Shown here piece by piece: positions 15,222 through 22,597 of a stretch of DNA of 26,569 nucleotides. This stretch comes from CAYQPF01 sp964419225. GTDB lineage: Bacteria; Cloacimonadota; Cloacimonadia; Cloacimonadales; CAYQPF01. Every line of letters begins with the position of its first letter. Positions within the stretch are counted from its first letter, which is position 1. The DNA lies in NCBI GenBank assembly GCA_964419225.1, contig CAYQPF010000064.1, positions 1 through 26,569 on the forward strand, read 5' to 3'. The notes under the pieces are model-generated. The model had not been told where the DNA came from. It did not search any database and saw nothing but the letters and a program-made list of their open reading frames with translations. The position numbers were made by a program, and so were the translations under genes.

Positions 15222-15252
15222 TTGACAAGAGAGGTTTACAGTTAAACATAAT
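15222..15252 (+). promoter_or_regulatory. promoter candidate for glycosyltransferase genes
   Basis: TTGACA at 15222-15227 and CATAAT at 15247-15252 (5 of 6), with a long 19-base spacer. The inverted repeat GTTTA-CAGT-TAAAC (15234-15247) overlaps the spacer, and a second one (GTTTAAA 15285-15291, TTTAAAC 15301-15307) lies in the leader just before the ribosome site. Confidence 0.35.
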
Positions 15253-15327
15253 CACTATTCACATGTGTTCGGTCTCGGAAAGAAGTTTAAATAATTTCTT
15301 TTTAAACCGTATATCAGGGGAGGTTAT

Positions 15328-16182
15328 ATGTATTTGTTGAGCAGAATTAAAAGTATTGCCAAAATTCTAACTGATCATAAATATAGAAAGAACTATAGAA
15401 GAAAGCAAAAACTTAAAACACTCTCACGGAGCAAACATTGTCTTGATCTGATATCTAAGATAAAAAATGTTTTAAGCAATAATAATGATAGTATTCCGGT
15501 TTTCATTATTTCATTTAATAATGGAGTATATGTAAAGAACATAGCTCTCCAATTCAATAAATACGACATTGTTCCCATTGTAATTGATAATTGTTCAAAC
15601 AATGCAAGCACACTGACAACTCTCAAAGAATTGAGTGATTCAGGTAAAATTTCTCTCGTGCAATCAACTAAAAATTTCGGTTATCTGGTAGGGTTCTTAG
15701 ATCCCATCTATGCCATTTTACCTGATATTTTTGCTTATACTGATCCTGATCTACAATTAAATCAAGACTTACCCGCAGATTTTTTACTTAGGTTGGCAGA
15801 TTTAACAAAATTGTATCATGTATATAAAGCGGGTTTCGCTCTTAATCTCCTGGAAAAGGAAAGAATAACTGCATCAACCATCAAGCGTACTTTTTCCTAT
15901 CCCATTTTTCTGGAGCGAAATTTTACAGTCAGAGAGTGGGAAACTCAGTATTGGACGAAACAGCTTGCTCATCCAGAATTGGAAGTATGGTCTGCTATCA
16001 TAGACACAACTTTTGCTGTATATAACAAAAAGAATTTTCTCGGTAATTTTTACGATGCTGTGCGGGTTGGGGGAAATTACAGTGCAATTCATTTACCCTG
16101 GTTTCCAGATTTAGATCTCTTTTCAGATAAAGATCGGCATGCTTATAGTAAAGGAAATGTTTCGAGTACTTGGGTTAAATAG
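15328..16182 (+). CDS. glycosyltransferase, GT-A type
   Basis: A 284-aa protein with a glycosyltransferase-like Rossmann start (IPVFIISFNN, 56-65; IVPIVIDNCSNNAS, 81-94) and a DxD-type metal/sugar-nucleotide site TDPD (138-141). An N-terminal basic stretch of about 50 residues precedes the domain; no clear membrane segment is present, so it is probably cytosolic or peripheral. GGGGAGG precedes the ATG. The next gene begins two bases after its stop, and the pair probably build a surface polysaccharide or lipid-linked sugar. Sugar donor and acceptor cannot be read from the sequence. The DNA here is more AT-rich than the flanking genes, as often seen in exchanged glycan loci. Confidence 0.72.
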   Translation: MYLLSRIKSIAKILTDHKYRKNYRRKQKLKTLSRSKHCLDLISKIKNVLSNNNDSIPVFIISFNNGVYVKNIALQFNKYDIVPIVIDNCSNNASTLTTLKELSDSGKISLVQSTKNFGYLVGFLDPIYAILPDIFAYTDPDLQLNQDLPADFLLRLADLTKLYHVYKAGFALNLLEKERITASTIKRTFSYPIFLERNFTVREWETQYWTKQLAHPELEVWSAIIDTTFAVYNKKNFLGNFYDAVRVGGNYSAIHLPWFPDLDLFSDKDRHAYSKGNVSSTWVK

Positions 16183-16184
16183 AT

Positions 16185-17159
16185 ATGAAACTATCAATAA
16201 TTGTAATGAGTTTTAATTCCGAAAAGTATGTGGGAAAATGTTTAGATCACATTTTTTCTCAAACTGGTGATCATACTTATGAAGTACTCATTGGGGATGA
16301 TCATTCTACTGATAATACCTTGGAGATTTTAAATAAATATAAAGCTTCCTATCCTGATAAGATCAAGATTATTGCCAATCCTGAGAATCTTAAGGTAATG
16401 AAAAATTACCATAATTTACTTCAACAATGTACAGGTGAATACATAGCACACTGTGATTCAGACGATTGGTGGCATGATCCGGAAAAATGTAAAAAACAAA
16501 TCCAAATGCTGGATACTCATCCTGAATGGGCATTTATTTACACTGATTGTGATATATATAATGAGGTAACAGGACAAACAGAAAAATCATTGTACCAAAA
16601 AAGTTTAGAAAAATATAAAAATGTTTATTTCGACAATTCTTTTACCGAAAACCGCGTTTTGGCTGTCAGTCTTATGTTCAGAAGAGATGATATCTTAAAA
16701 TATATCAAATTCTCAGAATATATCGATTATGGGATAAAATGTCAGGATTATCCTCTCACTTTAGAGTTGTTAAAACACAAAGCTTGTGGGTTTTTGAATG
16801 AGTCCACTGCTACATACAGGATCCACAACATTTCCCTAAGTAATCATTCAGAGAATAATAAACTCATTTATTTATACGAAGCATATGAGGTACAGGAATT
16901 TATAATAAAAAAATATTTTCAGAATTCCAAATACTTTTACCGTAAATTATTCAAATTCTACTATACTTACTCTGTTTCCAGTAAAGGAAGTAAACAGTAC
17001 TATCACAAATTATTCAAGCAGATAAGCAATAATTGTGGTGATGATTTTGTAGGATGTTCTTACAAATTGTTACCCTTCTTTTTAAAATATCTGGTTATAA
17101 GAAAACTCTTAGCGATATTCAGGAAAATATTCCGTTCTATCATTAAAGCATTTAAATAA
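16185..17159 (+). CDS. family 2 glycosyltransferase
   Basis: The 324-aa protein opens with the classic GT2 N-terminus KLSIIVMSFNSEKYV, followed by GDDHSTDNT (37-45) and the catalytic/metal region DSDDWW (91-96). The C-terminal part is basic and aromatic, ending in a hydrophobic/cationic stretch (residues about 290-324) that may tether it to the membrane. It sits two bases after the preceding glycosyltransferase gene. A cell-surface glycan is the likely target; the exact linkage is unknown. Confidence 0.85.
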   Translation: MKLSIIVMSFNSEKYVGKCLDHIFSQTGDHTYEVLIGDDHSTDNTLEILNKYKASYPDKIKIIANPENLKVMKNYHNLLQQCTGEYIAHCDSDDWWHDPEKCKKQIQMLDTHPEWAFIYTDCDIYNEVTGQTEKSLYQKSLEKYKNVYFDNSFTENRVLAVSLMFRRDDILKYIKFSEYIDYGIKCQDYPLTLELLKHKACGFLNESTATYRIHNISLSNHSENNKLIYLYEAYEVQEFIIKKYFQNSKYFYRKLFKFYYTYSVSSKGSKQYYHKLFKQISNNCGDDFVGCSYKLLPFFLKYLVIRKLLAIFRKIFRSIIKAFK

Positions 17160-17179
17160 AAAAGACAAATGGAGGAATT

Positions 17180-17575
17180 ATGGAAAATCAGGCATCCTTA
17201 ATAATTTTAGCTGCCGTTTTAGGTGTTTTTGCTATGATCATGACCATTTTGATCATATTTCTACTCAAAAATACCAAAGGCAAAGGAGAACCTCAATCAA
17301 TTACCAACCCCCGCAGAGAGAATGTCAAAGACGAAGAAGTTCTCTGTCCATGCTGCAAAAAAGTTATGTTCCAAGGTTATACTCTGTCACCCAGAGGATT
17401 ATACTTCTATTCCAGAGATACAAAACCTACCATGTTCAAATTGGCCTATAGTAATTTCATGCTGAAGAATACAATGGACTGGAGTTTTCGGATGAAACCG
17501 AGAGAAAATATGGCTTGGAGATGCCCGGAATGTAATGTGGTAACGATAGATCACAATCAATTCATTAATCAATGA
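17180..17575 (+). CDS. membrane-anchored four-cysteine protein
   Basis: A 131-aa protein of unknown function. Residues about 6-29 form one membrane helix; the rest is a cytosolic or external domain framed by two cysteine pairs, C56/C59 in LCPCCKKVMFQGY and C115/C118 in WRCPECNV, a likely zinc ribbon. The CPxC-(K)-x-M-x-x-G-Y start resembles small DUF zinc-ribbon proteins (possibly DUF6487), but I cannot verify that. GGAGG lies just before the ATG, 20 bases after the glycosyltransferase stop, so it may be co-transcribed. It ends opposite the lpx operon, with a short heptamer array and the lpxA terminator between them. Confidence 0.6.
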   Translation: MENQASLIILAAVLGVFAMIMTILIIFLLKNTKGKGEPQSITNPRRENVKDEEVLCPCCKKVMFQGYTLSPRGLYFYSRDTKPTMFKLAYSNFMLKNTMDWSFRMKPRENMAWRCPECNVVTIDHNQFINQ

Positions 17576-17588
17576 GATCTTTCCAAAA

Positions 17589-17609
17589 GGTGTCAGGGAT
17601 CAGGTGTCA
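17589..17609 (+). repeat. three heptamers (GGTGTCA type)
   Basis: GGTGTCA, GGGATCA and GGTGTCA in tandem, followed by GTAG. It lies just beyond the U-tract of the lpxA terminator. Confidence 0.7.
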
Positions 17610-17611
17610 GT

Positions 17612-17638
17612 AGAAAAAAAGGCAGGAAAACCTGCCTT
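17612..17638 (-). terminator. intrinsic terminator of the lpx operon
   Basis: On the minus strand AAGGCAGG (17638-17631), loop TTTT, CCTGCCTT (17626-17619), then a run of T over 17620-17613. The stem begins inside the lpxA stop codon (17637-17639), so the operon ends immediately after the gene. Confidence 0.88.
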
Positions 17639-18410
17639 ATCTGGAAATACCTCTGTGAGAATTTCTCACAAACTCTATAAATTCCTGTTGCTCAGGGCAT
17701 AAATCAGGCAATTTCTCTGCTTCTGCTAAAGCCTGGGATACGTTTAGTGCAGGGTTATAAAAGATCTTATAGATTCTGCGAATTGCTTCAATAGTTTGTG
17801 AAGAAAATCCCTTTCTGGATAAACCTACACTATTCAAGCCGACAACCTCATACTTTGCACCCTGTCCTCTGGTAAAAGGAGGAACATCTTTCTTTACAGC
17901 GGAAGCACCACCGACAAAGGAATAGCGTCCGATTTGCACAAACTGATGGATGGCTGTGAGACCGCCGATAGTAACAAAATCGGCTACTAAAACATGACCA
18001 GCCATATTCACGGCATTGGCAATTATGGAGTTATTTCCAATTTGGCAATTATGAGCTACATGAGCATAAGCCATGATCAGATTATTGTTACCAATTCTGG
18101 TGGGATCACCCATTATTGCAGACAAATTGATGGTAGCATATTCTCTGATAGTGTTATTATCGCCAATAATCACTTCTGTTGGCTCTCCTTTGTATTTCAA
18201 GTCCTGAGGAGCTGTTCCAATAGCAGCAAAGGAGAATATGTTATTATTCTTGCCAATAGTAGTATGGCCATCAATGACAACATGGGAAACTAATTTAGTG
18301 TTATCTCCGAGTTTAACATTAGGGCCTACCAGACAATATGGGCCTATTTCAATATTATCGCCCAGCTGAGCATTTTCATCAATAATAGCTGTAGGATGGA
18401 TCTTATTCAT
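17637..18410 (-). CDS. lpxA: UDP-N-acetylglucosamine acyltransferase (LpxA)
   Basis: LpxA adds the 3-hydroxyacyl chain to UDP-GlcNAc, the first step of lipid A synthesis, in the cytosol. The 257-aa chain is a left-handed beta helix of hexapeptide repeats. The catalytic His lies in YAHVAHNC (H120), and the loop HQFVQIGRYSFVGG carries a Gly at the position that acts as the acyl-length ruler in E. coli (G173 there), which suggests a longer chain rather than C10; this is inference. A second ATG is used because GAGG (18417-18414) has better spacing to 18410 than to 18413. It is the last gene of the operon, three codons' worth of sequence after lpxC/fabZ. No lpxB follows, unlike E. coli. Confidence 0.93.
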   Translation of the reverse strand: MNKIHPTAIIDENAQLGDNIEIGPYCLVGPNVKLGDNTKLVSHVVIDGHTTIGKNNNIFSFAAIGTAPQDLKYKGEPTEVIIGDNNTIREYATINLSAIMGDPTRIGNNNLIMAYAHVAHNCQIGNNSIIANAVNMAGHVLVADFVTIGGLTAIHQFVQIGRYSFVGGASAVKKDVPPFTRGQGAKYEVVGLNSVGLSRKGFSSQTIEAIRRIYKIFYNPALNVSQALAEAEKLPDLCPEQQEFIEFVRNSHRGISR

Positions 18411-18417
18411 CATTACC

Positions 18418-19809
18418 TCATTTTTTTACAACTTTGGCCAGGAAATCACCTTCGCATACTTTTTCATCGCCGACATAAGCATTCCCGTGCATTTTAGCCA
18501 AAGAAGCTTTCATGTTGACGGCAGTGAGTTCAAAGCGGAGTACATCACCAGGTTCCACAGGTTTACGGAATTTAACATTATCTATTGAGGCAAAATATGC
18601 CACATAGTTTTGGGGGTCATCATATGTATTAAGGAGCATTATTCCGCCAACCTGGGCCATAGCTTCGACGATAAGAACGCCCGGCATAACAGGATGTCCG
18701 GGGAAATGTCCCTGGAAGAAAGGCTCGTTAATTGTTACATTCTTGATCCCGATAATTTTCTCACCAGGTACAAATTCCACGATCTTGTCCACCAGCAGGA
18801 AAGGATAGCGGTGCGGGAGAATTCTCTGAATTGCATTGATATCAAAGACAACATCATTTATTGCTTTCTTTTGATACATTTTCTTCAGAATATTTTTCTT
18901 ATGAATTTGTTTTAATTTTCTGACAAGAGCCACATTAGTTTTATGACCTGATCTGGCAGCAAGGATATGGCCTTTGATCGGCACTCCCAGCAGAGCAATG
19001 TCTCCTACGAGATCAAGCACTTTGTGGCGGACGAATTCATTATAATATCTTAATTCTGTTCCGTTCAACAACCCCATTTCATTGAAAGTTACGTCACCTT
19101 CAAAGCCGAAAAGAGTTTTCAACTTGAGTAATTCCTCATCCTTCATCTCTGGTTCAGCGATAACCAGGGCATTAGTAAGAGATCCGCCTTTGATTAATCC
19201 TGCTTCTTTTAAATAGAGTATTTCATGCAGGAAACAGAAGGTTCTGGCTGAGGCAAAATCATTCTCAAACACGGAAAGAGAAGGTAACCAGGTATATTGA
19301 GTACTTAAATGTGGATGCTTATAATCCACCATAAAAGTTATTTTCAATTCATTGGAGGGAACGATCACGATATCAACATTATCTTCAGGAGCAGAAAAGC
19401 TGATAGGCTCTGATAACTCAAAATATTCTCTTTCATATTCCTGTTCCTGGATCCCGGCTTCTTTCAATAATTTGAGAAAAACAATGGAGCTTCCGTCAGC
19501 AACAGGAACTTCGGGTCCGTCGATCTCTACTCTGATATTATCAATACTCAAGCCTTTAATCGCGGCAAGTAAATGCTCGATTGTAGCGACTTGGGCATTT
19601 TTAATCCCCAGGGTTGTTCCTCTGGAAATATCAATCACATAATCGATATCTGCCGGAATTTCAGGATGACCATCTAAATCTGTTCTTACAAAAATTATTC
19701 CGTCATTTTTATCATTAGGTTTAAAAGTAACAGTTGAGATTTCACCCGTGTGTAAACCTATTCCGGTATAACTTCTGGATGATTTTATGGTGTTTTTATA
19801 TTCTTTCAT
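18418..19809 (-). CDS. lpxC/fabZ: fused LpxC deacetylase / FabZ dehydratase
   Basis: One 463-aa polypeptide with two enzymes. Residues about 1-300 are LpxC, the zinc deacetylase committing to lipid A: TGIGLHTGE (15-23), zinc ligand H79 with E78 in IEHLLAA, H262 and D266 in RHKVLDLVGD, and H289 in RSGHKTN. Residues about 310-463 are FabZ, the 3-hydroxyacyl-ACP dehydratase: LPHRYPFLLVDKI (331-343), GHFPGHPVMPG with H368, and E382 in VEAMAQ. The fusion is known in Bacteroidetes and relatives and joins membrane phospholipid and lipid A supply, which compete for the same substrate. The ATG overlaps the lpxD stop by four bases. Confidence 0.95.
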   Translation of the reverse strand: MKEYKNTIKSSRSYTGIGLHTGEISTVTFKPNDKNDGIIFVRTDLDGHPEIPADIDYVIDISRGTTLGIKNAQVATIEHLLAAIKGLSIDNIRVEIDGPEVPVADGSSIVFLKLLKEAGIQEQEYEREYFELSEPISFSAPEDNVDIVIVPSNELKITFMVDYKHPHLSTQYTWLPSLSVFENDFASARTFCFLHEILYLKEAGLIKGGSLTNALVIAEPEMKDEELLKLKTLFGFEGDVTFNEMGLLNGTELRYYNEFVRHKVLDLVGDIALLGVPIKGHILAARSGHKTNVALVRKLKQIHKKNILKKMYQKKAINDVVFDINAIQRILPHRYPFLLVDKIVEFVPGEKIIGIKNVTINEPFFQGHFPGHPVMPGVLIVEAMAQVGGIMLLNTYDDPQNYVAYFASIDNVKFRKPVEPGDVLRFELTAVNMKASLAKMHGNAYVGDEKVCEGDFLAKVVKK

Positions 19810-20846
19810 TGATTCTTCTCTTTCATAATTTTATGGTAATATCTTGTCATTTCAGGTAATTCTTTTAAACATGCTGAAATTCTCTTTTGTAACATGGCAC
19901 TGACTGCCGGTGAGCCAAATAATTTTTCGTTAGGCTTGGTATCAGAGGCAACACCTGATTGAGCTCCGACCATTACCCCGTCTCCGATCGTAATATGTCC
20001 TGCAGCACCAACCTGACCACCCATATAAACAACATTTCCGACGGTTGTTGAGCCGGCTAAACCAACCTGAGCACAGAAGATGGAATGCTGACCAAGCTTA
20101 CAGTTATGACCGATCTGAACAAGGTTGTCGATCTTTGAGCCTTTACCGACGATAGTAGAGCCCAAAGTTGCTCTGTCCACGCAGGAATTTGCTCCAATTT
20201 CCACTTCATCCTCAATTATGACATTACCAACCTGAGGTATCTTGTTCTGTTTGTTCTCATGGTATAAATAACCAAAACCATCTGCCCCGATAACTACACC
20301 TGAATGTAAGATAACATCATTGCCGATTCGACAATCATCATAAATGGTGACTCTGGGATAGAAATGACAATCGTTGCCAATAGTGCAGTTTTCTTTGATG
20401 ACACAACCTGCTTCGATTCGACTATTGTTCCCGATTACAACATTTTCTTCAATTACCACATGATCTCCGATGCTGACATTCTTGCCAATAACAGCTGATG
20501 CCGGGATTACAGCAGTAGAAGCAATTACCACAGGACGGGCATTGTTTTCTACGATCAGCCAGTTGTTGATCAAAACCATGTAATACAGATAGGGTTTATC
20601 GCATTTAAATAAATTAGTTTCGGGTAAAAGATCCGGATCAAAATCCGTAGGCACAAAAACCAGCCCGGCTTGAGTCTTCTTTAATTCTTCCAGAAACTTA
20701 GGATTTTCATAAAAACATACTGAATCAGGTAAAGCTTCAGACAACTCTGAAACGTTGGTATATTTAACTTCTTTCCGCTTCAGGTATGTTCCCGGAATAT
20801 AAGAGAAAAAAGTTTCCGGATTTATAGGCATCTTGAACTTTTTCAT
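19806..20846 (-). CDS. lpxD: UDP-3-O-acylglucosamine N-acyltransferase (LpxD)
   Basis: LpxD adds the second hydroxyacyl chain to the LpxC product. The 346-aa protein has the N-terminal uridine-binding domain (about 25-100, with GLVFVPTDFD) and then a long hexapeptide helix (about 105-330). The catalytic His is H247 in LVQIGHNCKLGQHS; GADGFGY (187-193) is another family motif. The order ompH-lpxD-lpxC/fabZ-lpxA mirrors the skp-lpxD-fabZ-lpxA cluster of proteobacteria. The start is two bases after the ompH stop, without a clear own ribosome site, which suggests coupled translation. Confidence 0.95.
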   Translation of the reverse strand: MKKFKMPINPETFFSYIPGTYLKRKEVKYTNVSELSEALPDSVCFYENPKFLEELKKTQAGLVFVPTDFDPDLLPETNLFKCDKPYLYYMVLINNWLIVENNARPVVIASTAVIPASAVIGKNVSIGDHVVIEENVVIGNNSRIEAGCVIKENCTIGNDCHFYPRVTIYDDCRIGNDVILHSGVVIGADGFGYLYHENKQNKIPQVGNVIIEDEVEIGANSCVDRATLGSTIVGKGSKIDNLVQIGHNCKLGQHSIFCAQVGLAGSTTVGNVVYMGGQVGAAGHITIGDGVMVGAQSGVASDTKPNEKLFGSPAVSAMLQKRISACLKELPEMTRYYHKIMKEKNQ

Positions 20847-20848
20847 AA

Positions 20849-21367
20849 TTATTCGTTCTTATTCATTTCCAATACTACTCTGTCAGTAATATCTAAAGAA
20901 GGTTTGGCATATAGTAAGCCACTATTATTGGAATCCAGGATCATTAAATAATTGTCTTCTACAGCTATTTTCTCAATAACTTTTTTCAACTTCTTCATAA
21001 TTGGTTCCAGAAGTTCCTGATTTCTTTGCATTGCTCTGCCGTTTTCGCCGAAAACACTTTCCACGAATTGTTGTCTTTCAGTTTTTTTGGCTTCGATCTT
21101 GGTCTGGGCATCTTTCTTACCAGCTTCAGTTAAAGTAAGCTTACGGCTGTCAAACTCGGATTGTAATCTTTGGATTTCTACATCCATATCATCAACTTGT
21201 TTCTTCCAATTATCTCTGTCAGTAACAAACAATTTTTGTGCTTCCTGAGTATCTTTACAACTGCTCATGATTTTCTCAGTATCAATGTAAGCAAACTTTA
21301 TTGTTTCAGAAAATAAGGCAGTCAAGCTGATCATCGTGATTAGGGCCAGTAATAAGTATTTTTTCAT
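20849..21367 (-). CDS. periplasmic chaperone OmpH/Skp
   Basis: A 172-aa member of the OmpH/Skp family that holds unfolded outer-membrane proteins in the periplasm. It has a signal peptide (MKKYLLLALITMISLTALFS) and, after FAYIDTEKIM, a charged coiled-coil tentacle over about residues 45-125, then a C-terminal strand region (NYLMILDSNNSGLLYAK). GGAGG stands five bases before the ATG. It leads the lipid A operon. A TTGACT -35-like box at 21450-21445 (minus strand) has only a weak -10, and the leader contains the palindrome at 21381-21396. Confidence 0.9.
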   Translation of the reverse strand: MKKYLLLALITMISLTALFSETIKFAYIDTEKIMSSCKDTQEAQKLFVTDRDNWKKQVDDMDVEIQRLQSEFDSRKLTLTEAGKKDAQTKIEAKKTERQQFVESVFGENGRAMQRNQELLEPIMKKLKKVIEKIAVEDNYLMILDSNNSGLLYAKPSLDITDRVVLEMNKNE

Positions 21368-21380
21368 ATGTCCTCCGAAT

Positions 21381-21396
21381 CTGTTCTACAGAACAG
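21381..21396. promoter_or_regulatory. palindrome CTGTTCT-AC-AGAACAG before ompH
   Basis: Seven-base arms around a two-base centre lie 14 bases upstream of the ompH start codon. The spacing CTG-N10-CAG equals that of the proteobacterial LexA box, but the genes are not SOS genes and the site may be just a leader hairpin. Confidence 0.45.
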
Positions 21397-21469
21397 TTTT
21401 TTACTAATTTAATATCTTACCATAAATTTGATTCAAAAGAAGAAAGTCAACTTAAAAATTAAATTATGG

Positions 21470-21499
21470 TTGACAGGCAGAGGATATTTTAAGAAATAT
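21470..21499 (+). promoter_or_regulatory. tRNA promoter with overlapping perfect hairpin
   Basis: TTGACA at 21470-21475 lies so that a start would fall near 21506, at the tRNA 5' end; the -10 would be GAAATA or AAATAT at 21493-21499. A perfect inverted repeat, AGGATATTT (21481-21489), TAAG, AAATATCCT (21494-21502), covers the spacer and the -10. Confidence 0.5.
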
Positions 21500-21507
21500 C
21501 CTATTGT

Positions 21508-21584
21508 CGGGATGTAGCGCAGTCCGGTAGCGCGCTCGGTTCGGGACCGAGAGGTCGCCAGTTCAAATCTAGTCATCCCGACCA
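21508..21584 (+). tRNA. tRNA-Pro (anticodon CGG)
   Basis: The acceptor stem CGGGATG pairs perfectly with CATCCCG (21574-21580); discriminator A and an encoded CCA end follow. The anticodon stem CTCGG/CCGAG frames the loop TTCGGGA, giving anticodon CGG. The T loop TTCAAAT is normal, but the T stem GCCAG/CTAGT has one C-A mismatch (third pair) and a G-T end pair. The total length is 77 nt. It is followed by TTTTCTTTTT, a possible transcription end. Confidence 0.95.
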
Positions 21585-21844
21585 TTTTCTTTTTATGGTT
21601 CAATACTTATTCCAATCCCCAAAGGTGTAATAGCCACAAAAAGCACAAAAGACACAAAAATAGGATCAGACTAATTGTTTTAATTGCCGAAAATTATATG
21701 GAGTACAAAAACCAGGCAAAAATCAACTTTGAGATTTACGACTTGAGGTTTTAGGTAGATTTTATAATTGTTTGTTTTTCTTAACTTGACTTTTATATGG
21801 GTTGCTTGAATGTTTACACAAGTTTGATTTAGAAGGTTATAAAT
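21585..21844. repeat. short intergenic region with 9-bp repeats
   Basis: Contains CACAAAAAG, CACAAAAGA and CACAAAAAT in tandem (about 21634-21660); a related phrase occurs at 9016-9029. A TTGACT (21786-21791) with a weak -10 may serve the next gene. Nothing else is seen. Confidence 0.5.
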
Positions 21845-22279
21845 ATGGCAAAAAATACTGATTCTCAGATAAGACAGGAGATTTACTCCTATTTTAAACA
21901 AAGTCAAAATATTATCTTCGCCACCTGTGATAAAGGGCAACCCAAAGTCAGACCAATGGTCTTGTTCTATGTGGACTTCAAGTTTTGGCTGGTTACCTAT
22001 AGAAATGACGCAAAGGTGTTCCAGATTGAGAAGAATTCCAAGATGGAAATCTGTTATCTATTGCAGGAAGATGGCCAGAATGGTTATATCAGAGCGACAG
22101 GTGATGTCAAAATCATCAACGATTTAGACTTGAAAAGCAGGGCCACAGAATTTTGTTATTTTTTTGACACCATGTTTGAAGGTGCATCTGATCCGGATTT
22201 TTGTCTCATGGAACTCGATTTTTCTTCTCTGGAATTCATGAGACCAGGAGAAACCTATACTCAGTCCATCAATATGTAA
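21845..22279 (+). CDS. pyridoxamine 5'-phosphate oxidase-like flavin protein
   Basis: A 144-aa protein of the FMN-binding split-barrel (PNPOx-like) type. The start, NIIFATCDKGQPKVRPMVLFYVDFKFWLVT in shortened form NIIFATCDKGQPKVRPM, is the family hallmark of the first barrel strands, followed by a later region GYIRATGDVKIIND. Such small members bind FMN, F420 or haem and are often of unknown substrate; true PdxH proteins are longer (about 200 aa) with a conserved C-terminal signature absent here. The gene stands alone between the tRNA and dinD. Confidence 0.75.
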   Translation: MAKNTDSQIRQEIYSYFKQSQNIIFATCDKGQPKVRPMVLFYVDFKFWLVTYRNDAKVFQIEKNSKMEICYLLQEDGQNGYIRATGDVKIINDLDLKSRATEFCYFFDTMFEGASDPDFCLMELDFSSLEFMRPGETYTQSINM

Positions 22280-22500
22280 ACTAAAAGAATTAATCCTCAC
22301 AATTATTTTTAGACAACTGACGGTGAATCCACTCAAGATAGATTGGGAGAAAATAAATCTATTACAGGGCAGTTTAAGAGCCTTAGATTTTGAGTCTGAG
22401 TAAAATGAGGGGAGATTTGAGTTTTGAAATAATCAAAGAGTGGTTTTCATACCGGACTCAAGTATTCTACATGTCGTTTTATTAAAATTACTAATATACC

Positions 22501-22529
22501 TTGACAGTTTTTATAGTTATAAATATAAT
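22501..22529 (+). promoter_or_regulatory. perfect-consensus sigma-70-type promoter before dinD
   Basis: TTGACA (22501-22506), exactly 17 bases, TATAAT (22524-22529). The spacer holds the inverted repeat TTATA-GT-TATAA (22511-22522), which could be an operator. It is the strongest promoter match in the window. Confidence 0.8.
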
Positions 22530-22597
22530 AATACCGTATTCATGCAAAAATTGTTAGATTGTGGATTACTAAAAATATTTGTGGAGGTATGATTATT

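Noticed and set aside
21680..21940. 86-codon minus-strand frame overlapping the PNPOx-like gene
   Set aside because: No ribosome site, overlaps the start of a recognisable gene, and has no family-like motif.
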